A stretch of 49,428 nucleotides of DNA from CAYFVR01 sp046541515 (GTDB lineage Bacteria > Desulfobacterota > Desulfobacteria > Desulfobacterales > Desulfococcaceae): NCBI GenBank assembly GCA_046541515.1, contig JBKHDD010000016.1, positions 1 to 49,428 on the forward strand, read 5' to 3'. The position numbers and the translations under genes were made by a program. Positions 1 to 7,046 of this stretch are shown piece after piece. A model generated the notes under the pieces. That model saw nothing but the letters and a program-made list of their open reading frames with translations, was not told the origin of the DNA and did no database searches. Position 1 is the first letter of the stretch, and each line of letters starts with the position of its first letter.

Positions 1-872
1 AAGGCCGCCACCCGGCCGCCGCCCACCTTGGGCAGCAGCCGCTGGCAGACGATCCACCGGACGGTGCCGGCCAGGCGAATCCGAATCTGGCGCTCCTCTT
101 CAATGGTGAACATGCCGAGCACGCGGTCGATGCTGGAGCCGGCGTCCACGGTGTGAAGGGTGCTCAGCACCAGGTGGCCGGTTTCGGCGGCGGAAAGACC
201 GATCTCCACCGTTTCCCGGTCCCGCATCTCGCCGATGAGGATCACCTTGGGCGCCTGCCGAAGCGCGGCCCGAAGACCGCTGGCGAAGGTGTCGAAATCG
301 TTGCCCATTTCCCGTTGGTTGAAGGTGGCCTTCTTGTGGGGATGGGAAAATTCCACCGGGTCCTCCAAGGTGACCACGTGGACCGCCTGGGATTCGTTGA
401 CCTCGTTCAGAAACGCCGCAAGGGAGGTGGACTTTCCGCTGCCGGTTGCGCCGGTGACGAAAATAATCCCGTTTTTCTCCCCGACCATTTTCCGGAAGGC
501 GCCGGGCAGGTTGAGGTCTTCCATGGTGGGAATCTTGGATTCCAGCTTTCGGAGAACCACGGAATATTTGCCGCGCTGGCTAAAAATGTTCACGCGGAAC
601 CGGGCCTTTCCCGGCAGCTCATAGGAGGAGTCGCAGGACCCCTCCCGAAGCAGGGTTTCCGTCAGCCGGCGGTCCCGATTGATCAGGTTGAGGGCGAATA
701 TTTCCGTTTGGAAGGGGGTCAGTTCCTCGAAGGGCGGATCGATGTCCACGCTGGTGAGCTGACCCGAGCTTTCCACCTGAAACGGTTTTCCCACGGTGGC
801 GTTGAGGTCGGAGACGTTGCCGAACGCGTCCAGCATTCGGGTGAGAATATAATCGACTTCCTGTTTTCTCAT
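1..872 (-). CDS. PilT-like type IV pilus retraction ATPase paralog (partial, C-terminus off the window)
   Basis: The first 290 residues are visible; the gene runs off the left edge. It is a cytoplasmic secretion ATPase of the PilT/PilU class, expected to drive pilus retraction. I see a Walker A motif GATGSGKSTS at about residues 141-150, the Asp box around LEDPVEF, a Walker B region VILIGEMRD, and a His box STLHTVDAG. The ATG is preceded by a strong GGGAGGAAAT ribosome-binding site. The N-terminus differs from the pilT copy next door: it reads SDLNATVGKP where the neighbour has the usual ASDLHLVSGQPP. It is therefore a divergent paralog rather than a recent duplicate. It lies about 115 bases downstream of pilT on the same strand and is probably co-transcribed with it. 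PilU or a PilT-like accessory motor are both possible. Confidence 0.9.
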   Translation of the reverse strand, partial: MRKQEVDYILTRMLDAFGNVSDLNATVGKPFQVESSGQLTSVDIDPPFEELTPFQTEIFALNLINRDRRLTETLLREGSCDSSYELPGKARFRVNIFSQRGKYSVVLRKLESKIPTMEDLNLPGAFRKMVGEKNGIIFVTGATGSGKSTSLAAFLNEVNESQAVHVVTLEDPVEFSHPHKKATFNQREMGNDFDTFASGLRAALRQAPKVILIGEMRDRETVEIGLSAAETGHLVLSTLHTVDAGSSIDRVLGMFTIEEERQIRIRLAGTVRWIVCQRLLPKVGGGRVAA

Positions 873-987
873 GATTTCCTCCCTGGACCAAGGTCCGCAG
901 GTCGCGAAACAATCGCCCTTTCACCCGGGGGAAGGGTTTCGCCTGGAGGGGAAAAAAACCGGCGCGCCGCTGAGGAAGTCCCTCGGA

Positions 988-2070
988 TCAGGCGTCGGTG
1001 AAATCCGCGGGCGGCGTTTTCAGGAAAGGACGGAAGCGGGATTTCTCGTTGGATTTCATGTAGGCCTCTTCCGCCGCGATCCATCCCTTTTCCAGAAGCT
1101 CCATGATGTGGTCGTCCATGAGCTGCATGCCGTATTTTTTCCCGGTCTGGATGGCGGAGTTGATCTGGTAGGTCTTGCTTTCCCGAACCAGGTTCCGAAC
1201 GGCCGGGGTGGCGATGAGCACCTCCAGGGCCGCGCAACGTCCTTTTTTGTCGATCCGCTTGAACAAACTCTGGCAGATGACGGCCCGGATGCCGTCGGAA
1301 AGGGTGGAGCGGATCTGCGCCTGCTCGCTGGAAGGGAACACCTCGATGATCCGGTCCACGGTTTTGGCGGCGCTGTTTGTATGCAGGGTTCCGAAGACCA
1401 GGTGGCCGGTGGAGGCCGCCTCCACCGCCAGGGCGATGGTTTCCAGGTCCCGCATTTCGCCCACCAGAATGATGTCGGGGTCTTCCCGGAGCGCCCCGCG
1501 CAGGGCGGCGGAAAAGGATTTGGTATGGGTCCCCACCTCCCGATGGTTCACGATGCACTGCTGGCTGGTGTGCACGAACTCCACGGGATCTTCCACGGTG
1601 ATGATGTGGTCTTTGCGGGTTTTGTTGGCCTCGTCGATGATGGCGGCAAGCGTGGTCGACTTCCCGCTGCCGGTGGGGCCGGTGACCACGGCAAGGCCCC
1701 GGGGCAGTCCCGCCAGCTTGGTGATGACCGGCGGCAGGTTGAGCAGCTGCGCGGTCAGAATTTCGCTGGGAATTTCCCGAAACACCGCCGCGCAACCGAA
1801 TTTCTGCATGAAAAAGTTGGCCCGGTAGCGGGCCAGGCCGGGAATCTCGTAGCCGAAATCCACGTCCCCGGTTTCCTCGAACACCTTGATCTTGTCCTCC
1901 GGGGCAATTTCATACAGCATGGCCTTGAGATCGTCGTCCTTGAGCGTTTTATACTTCACCCGCTCGATATCCCCGCGCAACCGCAACGCCGGGGGCTGCC
2001 CGGAAACCAGGTGCAGGTCGGACGCGCCCTGGTCGTTCATCAGCTTGAAAAACGCGTCAATCTTTGCCAT
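988..2070 (-). CDS. pilT: Type IV pilus twitching motility ATPase PilT
   Basis: This 360-residue protein has the full length of the PilT family. It is a hexameric cytoplasmic ATPase that powers depolymerisation of type IV pili. The N-terminal PAS-like domain carries the family signature ASDLHLVSGQPP near residues 16-27. The Walker A motif GPTGSGKST is at 131-139, followed by the Asp box VEDPVEFVH, Walker B DIILVGEMRD and His box GTLHTNSAAKT. The C-terminal region has the MDDHIMELLEKG helix typical of PilT. It starts 48 bases after yggT and is followed by a second PilT-like ATPase, so yggT-pilT-pilT2 looks like one transcription unit. No pilin or PilB/PilC gene is in the window. Confidence 0.96.
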   Translation of the reverse strand: MAKIDAFFKLMNDQGASDLHLVSGQPPALRLRGDIERVKYKTLKDDDLKAMLYEIAPEDKIKVFEETGDVDFGYEIPGLARYRANFFMQKFGCAAVFREIPSEILTAQLLNLPPVITKLAGLPRGLAVVTGPTGSGKSTTLAAIIDEANKTRKDHIITVEDPVEFVHTSQQCIVNHREVGTHTKSFSAALRGALREDPDIILVGEMRDLETIALAVEAASTGHLVFGTLHTNSAAKTVDRIIEVFPSSEQAQIRSTLSDGIRAVICQSLFKRIDKKGRCAALEVLIATPAVRNLVRESKTYQINSAIQTGKKYGMQLMDDHIMELLEKGWIAAEEAYMKSNEKSRFRPFLKTPPADFTDA

Positions 2071-2118
2071 CGGTACCTCGCCGTCCTATGCCGGAAAGGG
2101 GCGCGCCCCGTTGGTTCA

Positions 2119-2418
2119 TTACAACATGGATTGGCCCATGGCCGCAAGCGTGGCCACCAGGAAATTCTTCAGGAAAACGATTGCCAGAAAGACAATGATG
2201 GGGGAAAAATCGATCCCGCCGAAGCTGACGGGCAATCGGCGCCGGATCCAATCCAGCACCGGATCGGTGACGCTGGCGATGGTTCGAACAATGGGGTTGT
2301 ATGGATCGGGATTGACCCAGGAAAGCACGGCCCGCGCGATGACCACCCACATATACAGCGTCAGCACGATGTTCAGCACGGTCGCGAGCGCGATCAGGAA
2401 ATTTCCGACAATAAACAT
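2119..2418 (-). CDS. yggT: YggT family membrane protein
   Basis: This 99-residue protein has two hydrophobic segments, about residues 5-35 and 70-95. Between them is the conserved YggT motif region: a VVIARAVLSWVNPD stretch, then PYNPIVRTIASVTDPVLDWIRRRLP. That is the standard layout of YggT, a poorly characterised integral membrane protein linked to membrane or osmotic homeostasis and often near proC and pilT. It is the first gene of the leftward yggT-pilT unit. A candidate promoter lies at about 2494-2522. The exact role is not known. Confidence 0.9.
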   Translation of the reverse strand: MFIVGNFLIALATVLNIVLTLYMWVVIARAVLSWVNPDPYNPIVRTIASVTDPVLDWIRRRLPVSFGGIDFSPIIVFLAIVFLKNFLVATLAAMGQSML

Positions 2419-2817
2419 TCTTGGAAAACCTCGGATTCGTTGGAGCGTTGGAAAAAGGGAAAAAGCCGCAAGGTCCGGAATTGCAAGGGAACAAATAAAA
2501 TGGATTTGGCGAAATAAGTCAAGGGTTTTCGTTTCCGCCGGATTGGACCGTCAACGGCTTCGGCGGTCCCAAAAGCGTTGACAGCCCCCCGATACGCGGA
2601 TTACAGTTTCACGCGGCGGGGCGTCAGCCCGGGCCCGGAGACCGGTGGATTAAATCGCTCGTTTTCCAGAGGAAATCCGAACCGAAATTCTTCCTCCATG
2701 AAAGACCCGATAAAGGCCGTTTTTCGGGTCCGTTCCATTAGACGTCGGTAGACATGCGATCCCGGACAGAGGCCAAAGGCCGATTCGCCCGTTTGGAAAA
2801 AACCACCAGGAGAAACC
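2419..2817. promoter_or_regulatory. Divergent intergenic region with candidate yggT and proC promoters
   Basis: This is a 399-base gap between the divergent yggT and proC. For yggT (minus strand) I see TTGACT at 2517-2522, a 17-base spacer, and TTTATT at 2494-2499. For proC (plus strand) I see TTGACA at 2578-2583, 17 bases, and TTACAG at 2601-2606. That would give proC a leader of about 205 nucleotides. The leader contains a 7-bp hairpin (GACCCGA at 2704-2710, TCGGGTC at 2724-2730) with no following T tract. I see no coding sequence here. Confidence 0.4.
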
Positions 2818-3681
2818 GTGAAAACCAAACCAAAATCCGAGACATTCAACAGCGTGGGATTCATAGGTGGCGGCAACATGGGGGAAGCCATGATCGGAGC
2901 GCTTGCCCGCACCGGCCGCTTCCCCCCCGACCAGATCTTCGTCAGCGACGCCAGCTCGGAACGGCTTGATTTTTTGAAGAAAACCTACGGAGTCTCCACG
3001 ACTTTGGACAACGGCGACGTTTTTCAAAACGCCGACGTGGTGGTCCTGGCGGTCAAGCCGCAACAAATGGCGCCGGTCCTTTCCGGAATCGCCGACGCCC
3101 CGGTGGCGCGCCGCAAGCTGATCATCTCCATCGCCGCGGGCTTCCCCATCTCTCGCATGGAGGAAATTCTCTACGCCGACCGCCCTGCGGAAGAACGTGA
3201 AAAACTGCCCATCGTGCGGGTCATGCCCAATACGCCTTCGCTGGTGGAGGCCGGCATGTCGGGGATGAGTCCCAACTCCCACGCCGCGCCCGCGGACGTA
3301 TCCGCCGCCGAAAACATCCTTTCCGCCATGGGGCGCGTCCGCGTGTTCCAGGAAGCGGAACTGGACGCGGTGACCGGCGTCAGCGGATCGGGGCCGGCCT
3401 ACGTGTTCTATCTGGCCGAGGCCATGGCCGAGGGCGGCGTGGCCGCGGGGCTGGAGGCCGACGCCGCGGCCGAGCTGGCGCTGGCCACCATCGAAGGGGC
3501 CGCGCGACTCATGCGGGAGCGGGAAGAATCTCCGGCGGAACTTCGCCGAAAGGTCACCTCCCCCGGCGGGACCACACAGGCCGCGCTGGAACACATGGAG
3601 GCGAACCAGGTCCGACGCCACATCGCCGACGCCATCGTGGCCGCCGCCCGCCGGGCCGCCGAACTCAGCCGACCGGAGTAA
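2818..3681 (+). CDS. proC: Pyrroline-5-carboxylate reductase
   Basis: ProC catalyses the last step of proline synthesis, NAD(P)H-dependent reduction of 1-pyrroline-5-carboxylate in the cytoplasm. The 287-residue protein has the Rossmann motif GFIGGGNMGEAM at about residues 14-25, the VMPNTP substrate-side motif and AVTGVSGSGPAY. The family signature region ends with TSPGGTTQAAL. The GTG start is chosen because an AGGAGA ribosome-binding site sits 4 bases upstream (2808-2813) and the Rossmann fold begins right after it. It stands alone on the plus strand, divergent from yggT and 191 bases before dsbD. Confidence 0.96.
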   Translation: MKTKPKSETFNSVGFIGGGNMGEAMIGALARTGRFPPDQIFVSDASSERLDFLKKTYGVSTTLDNGDVFQNADVVVLAVKPQQMAPVLSGIADAPVARRKLIISIAAGFPISRMEEILYADRPAEEREKLPIVRVMPNTPSLVEAGMSGMSPNSHAAPADVSAAENILSAMGRVRVFQEAELDAVTGVSGSGPAYVFYLAEAMAEGGVAAGLEADAAAELALATIEGAARLMREREESPAELRRKVTSPGGTTQAALEHMEANQVRRHIADAIVAAARRAAELSRPE

Positions 3682-3872
3682 ACGCCCTTCTTTTCCCCGT
3701 TTGCCTCGAAACCGGCGAAGCGGACGAGACGCCATTGGCGCGGGCCTTCCGCTTCTTCGACCTCATCGGAACCGGATCGGAACCGCCCCCCGTCCTTCCG
3801 CGAGCTTGCGCTCCCGCGCGGCCGTTTTATCTTAAGGGGTTTACCATTCAAAACGCAACGGGCGCCCTTGCC

Positions 3873-5816
3873 ATGATTTCAAAGCGATTCCCAACATCCA
3901 TCCAGCCAGCCGTCCTGCCCATCCTTCTGGCCGTGCCGCTCTTCTGCGGCCTGGCGCACGGACAAACCGGCTTTTTCGCGCCCCAAACCCCCGCCGGGGC
4001 GGCGGAACCGTTTACGGTTCGGGCCGAAGTGGCCCCGTCGGAAATCCCGGCGGGCGCGTCCGGTGAAATTCGGGTCAATCTGGACATTGCGGACGGCTTT
4101 AAAATCTATGCCGACGAGGTTCGGGTCACGCCGGCCCCGACGCCGGGAATCCGTTTTGGCGACCCCAAATCCCCCCCCGGCGTGGAAAAGCCCGAGCCGG
4201 ACGGGAACCGCGCCCGCTTTTTCGTGGAAGACACGGTGGTCGCGTTGCCGTTTCGGGTGGACGCCGAACGGGAATCCGGCCCGCTGGCCATTCCCCTCGC
4301 CGCGAACTATCGCGGCTGCTCGGAAACCAATTGCTTTTTCCCGGTGGAAACGACCCTGACCGCCCAATTGACGGTTCAGCCTCCAGCGGCGGTCGGCGCC
4401 GACGGGGAAACCGCCCTCGCCGTTCCGGAATCCCCACCGGCTCCGGCGGAACCTTCCGGCTCGGCCCCTCCGGCCGAAGACGAAAACCCATTTCAGCGAA
4501 CCGTCCGGCGGTTCGGCGTGACGGGGGCCATGGCGGCGGCCTTTTTCTGGGGATTTCTGGCCAGTCTGACGCCCTGCGTCTATCCGATGATCCCGATCAC
4601 CGCGGGCGTCATCGGGGCGGCCAACACGGGCAGCCTCGCCCGAGGATTCACGCTGTCTCTTTTTTACGTCCTCGGCATGTCGCTCACCTACGCCGCCTTC
4701 GGCGTGGCGGCGGCCTGGTCCGGCGGCCTGTTCGGCGCCTACGCCGGCCATCCTGCCGTGCGGATTGCCGTCGCGCTGATCTTCGTGGCCCTGGCGCTGA
4801 GCCTGTTCGACCTCTTCTATTTCCAAGTGCCGGTGGGGCTTTCCAGTCGAATGGCCGGCCTGCGGAAAGGCGGCGGCGTCTTGGGCGTGCTGGCGACCGG
4901 GGCGGTGGCCGGCGCGGTGGTGGGACCCTGCGTGGGCCCCATGCTGGCCGGGCTGCTGGTCTACATCGCGGGCCTGGGCGATCGGCTTCAAGGCTTTCTG
5001 CTGATGTGGAGTTTCGCCCTGGGCATGGGCGTGCTGTTTCTGGCGATCGGGACGTTTTCCGGAGCGGCCTCGGCCCTGCCGCGCTCCGGCGCCTGGATGG
5101 GCAAGCTGAAGGCGGTTTTCGGGGTGTTGATGTTGGGGGCCGCCTTGTACTATATTTCTCCGTTGCTGCCGCCCCAAATCACATTGCTGATTCTGGGCGG
5201 CCTGCTGATCGGCGCGGGCGTGTTCGCGGGGGCGCTGGACCGGACCGATCCGGAAACCTCGAAGGGGGAACGGCTCTGGAAGGCCGCGGGAATCGTCGTC
5301 CTGGTCCTGGGGGTGGTCTACGCGGCCCGCTTCGCCCTGAACGACCCCGTCGGATCCTCCGGATCCTCGACCCCCGTCGCGGCGGCCCCGGAAACTGCGG
5401 AAATCGCCTGGATGGAAGATCACGCCGCCGGGCTGGCCCTGGCCGGCCGAACCGGCCGCCCGGTTTTGCTGGATTTCACGGCGGATTGGTGCGCGGTCTG
5501 CAAGGAGCTGGAAGCGCGGACCTTTCCCCATCCCGAGGTGGTTCGGAAATCCCGGGAATTCGTGCCCATCCGGGTGGACGCCACCGACGCCGCCGCGCCG
5601 CGCGTCCGGGCGCTTCAACGACAATACGACGTGGTGGGCCTGCCCACCGTGCTGTTTCTAAGCCCGGACGGCGAACCGATACCCGGAAAACGGCTGACCG
5701 AATTCGTTCCGCCCGAAGCGCTTCTGGCGCAAATGGAACGGGTTCGCCAACACATTGTTTCGCTAACGGGTCCCGCCTCGCCGGCGTCGGACCCCTCCAA
5801 GGAAAGTCCATCATGA
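3873..5816 (+). CDS. dsbD: Thiol:disulfide interchange protein DsbD
   Basis: DsbD moves electrons from cytoplasmic thioredoxin across the inner membrane to periplasmic reductases. From the ATG at 3873 the protein has 647 residues and a plausible signal peptide (about 1-31). The N-terminal immunoglobulin-like domain has its cysteine pair at C149/C154 (CSETNC). The membrane core, about eight helices from 218 to 490, has C235 (TPCVYPM) and C353 (GPCVGPM). The C-terminal thioredoxin domain has the CAVC pair C540/C543 in ADWCAVCKELE, so all three cysteine pairs are intact. An upstream in-frame TTG at 3735 would add 46 residues without signal-peptide character, so I prefer 3873. The stop overlaps the ATG of the next gene by 4 bases, indicating translational coupling. 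Confidence 0.93.
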   Translation: MISKRFPTSIQPAVLPILLAVPLFCGLAHGQTGFFAPQTPAGAAEPFTVRAEVAPSEIPAGASGEIRVNLDIADGFKIYADEVRVTPAPTPGIRFGDPKSPPGVEKPEPDGNRARFFVEDTVVALPFRVDAERESGPLAIPLAANYRGCSETNCFFPVETTLTAQLTVQPPAAVGADGETALAVPESPPAPAEPSGSAPPAEDENPFQRTVRRFGVTGAMAAAFFWGFLASLTPCVYPMIPITAGVIGAANTGSLARGFTLSLFYVLGMSLTYAAFGVAAAWSGGLFGAYAGHPAVRIAVALIFVALALSLFDLFYFQVPVGLSSRMAGLRKGGGVLGVLATGAVAGAVVGPCVGPMLAGLLVYIAGLGDRLQGFLLMWSFALGMGVLFLAIGTFSGAASALPRSGAWMGKLKAVFGVLMLGAALYYISPLLPPQITLLILGGLLIGAGVFAGALDRTDPETSKGERLWKAAGIVVLVLGVVYAARFALNDPVGSSGSSTPVAAAPETAEIAWMEDHAAGLALAGRTGRPVLLDFTADWCAVCKELEARTFPHPEVVRKSREFVPIRVDATDAAAPRVRALQRQYDVVGLPTVLFLSPDGEPIPGKRLTEFVPPEALLAQMERVRQHIVSLTGPASPASDPSKESPS

Positions 5817-6376
5817 AATCAATCGTCTTGCATACGCTACTCGCGCTGTTCCTGACCGTCTCCATCTTCGGCATGGCCGCCGCCGAGTCCACGCCGGCGC
5901 CGGGGGAAACCGTTCCCGCCGTCGCGCCCTCGGAAAAGGCGGCGGAAACGGAACCGTCGCCATCCAGAGCGGAAGAAAAGAAGTCCCCCATCGAATGGAT
6001 CGTCTACGAAGAGGGGGTGGCCCGGGGAAAGGAAGACGAAAAGAAAATTTTCCTGAATTTCTACGCGGACTGGTGCCAGCACTGCAAAGTAATGGACCAG
6101 AAGACCTTCAAGGACGCCTCGGTGGTCGCCTACCTGAACGAGCATTTCATCCCGGTCCGGGTCGATTCCGACAAGCGCGAGAAGCTGGCGCGGGAATTCA
6201 ACGTCCAGGCCCTTCCCGTGAGCTGGTTCATCGCCGAGGACGGCGAAAACATCGGCAGCCAACCCGGATACGTCCCGCCGGACATGATGCTTCCGCTGCT
6301 CAAGTACATTCACACCGACAGCTACAAAGAGATGGATTTCCAGAAGTTTATGGAAGGGCTGCAGGAGGAGGAATAG
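5813..6376 (+). CDS. Periplasmic thioredoxin-family protein
   Basis: This 187-residue protein has an N-terminal signal peptide (cleavage likely after about residue 24, AAA-ES) and a low-complexity Pro/Glu/Ala linker to about residue 57. A thioredoxin-like domain of the DUF255/SoxW-like kind follows. The active site is WCQHC (C88/C91) in NFYADWCQHCKVMD, and the cis-proline segment reads VQALPVSWFI. The ATG overlaps the dsbD stop (ATGA), so it is surely co-transcribed with dsbD. Its cysteine pair is most simply reduced by DsbD, and it may serve cytochrome c maturation or disulfide repair. The actual client is unknown. Confidence 0.88.
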   Translation: MKSIVLHTLLALFLTVSIFGMAAAESTPAPGETVPAVAPSEKAAETEPSPSRAEEKKSPIEWIVYEEGVARGKEDEKKIFLNFYADWCQHCKVMDQKTFKDASVVAYLNEHFIPVRVDSDKREKLAREFNVQALPVSWFIAEDGENIGSQPGYVPPDMMLPLLKYIHTDSYKEMDFQKFMEGLQEEE

Positions 6377-6477
6377 GGAAGCCAGAAGACGGAAGACGGA
6401 AGGGAAAAACCCGCCATGGTTTCCAAGCCGAGCGTTGGCCCCTTCCGACTCCTGGCCGCCGGCCGCCGACGCAAATC

Positions 6478-6744
6478 CTACCGCGACCGTTGCCGCATCA
6501 CGTGCATGAACCGCCGGATGAGCCGGATGGTGACGGAGACGATCACCCCGCCGCTCAGCACCATTAGCAACACCGGCAGCCCCATGTAGCCGCCGAATTC
6601 CGGGGTCCGCCGGGCCTCCTCCACGCCGACGGCGGCGAACAGAAACACCAGGTCCATCAAAAAGATCAGGATCAGGCAGGCCGCCTCGGAATCGTACCAG
6701 GGAACGATCAGGCGCCGGAAGGACGGATTTTGGTCGCTGTTCAT
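6478..6744 (-). CDS. Small two-helix membrane protein, function unknown
   Basis: This short reading frame encodes 88 residues from the ATG at 6744 (92 from an upstream ATG at 6756). It has two hydrophobic segments, about residues 20-40 (LILIFLMDLVFLFAAVGV) and 53-75, and a basic C-terminus. I do not recognise the family. It stands alone, convergent with the dsbD/thioredoxin pair and divergent from nrdD. The protein composition is natural for a membrane protein, so I think it is real, but no motif supports a function. Confidence 0.55.
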   Translation of the reverse strand: MNSDQNPSFRRLIVPWYDSEAACLILIFLMDLVFLFAAVGVEEARRTPEFGGYMGLPVLLMVLSGGVIVSVTIRLIRRFMHVMRQRSR

Positions 6745-6894
6745 GGCGCGAATCATACGTCATCCCGTCGGCGGGAACAAGCCCAAGACCGCCGCCGAGC
6801 GTTTTCCCTCGCGAACGCTCCCGCGCTCGAAAAAATCCACCGGCGCAGCTTTCCGGAATTCTTGGAATTCCTGGTTGTCAAGTTCCAATCAACA

Positions 6895-6936
6895 CCACAT
6901 GTTGTTTTTTTGGCCTTGACACCGCACAATATATGG
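6895..6936 (+). promoter_or_regulatory. Tandem NrdR-type boxes upstream of nrdD
   Basis: Two 10-base cores resemble the NrdR box (consensus core CWATATATWG): CCACATGTTG at 6895-6904 and CAATATATGG at 6927-6936. The second matches at 9 of 10 positions. Their starts are 32 bases apart, about three helical turns, which is the normal spacing of paired NrdR boxes. The downstream box overlaps the spacer of the nrdD promoter, as expected for a repressor site. NrdR is the ATP-cone repressor of ribonucleotide reductase genes; its gene is not in the window. Confidence 0.72.
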
Positions 6937-6943
6937 GGATAAT
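6916..6943 (+). promoter_or_regulatory. Sigma-70-type promoter of nrdD
   Basis: A perfect -35 TTGACA at 6916-6921 is followed by a 16-base spacer and a GATAAT -10 at 6938-6943. Transcription would start near 6950, leaving a leader of about 97 nucleotides before the GTG of nrdD. The NrdR-type box at 6927-6936 lies inside this promoter. Confidence 0.7.
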
Positions 6944-6978
6944 GGCCCCATAGTCGGCCATTGGAACCGACGCCTTCC

Positions 6979-7003
6979 AACCCCCTTCTCGGGGGGTTTT
7001 TCT
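6979..7003 (+). terminator. Intrinsic terminator within the nrdD leader
   Basis: AACCCCC at 6979-6985 pairs with GGGGGGTT at 6991-6998 across a TTCTC loop, and T-rich sequence follows (TTTTTCT). It lies between the nrdD promoter and the nrdD start, about 30-55 nucleotides into the transcript. Two alternative pairings lie just upstream: GTCGG 6953-6957 with CCGAC 6967-6971, and TTGGAA 6961-6966 with TTCCAA 6975-6980. The second competes with the base of the terminator. This is consistent with an attenuator; the trigger is unknown. Confidence 0.65.
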
Positions 7004-7046
7004 ATCTTTATTTCTCCCAAACCGACAAAGATTCCGAGGTGATCCC

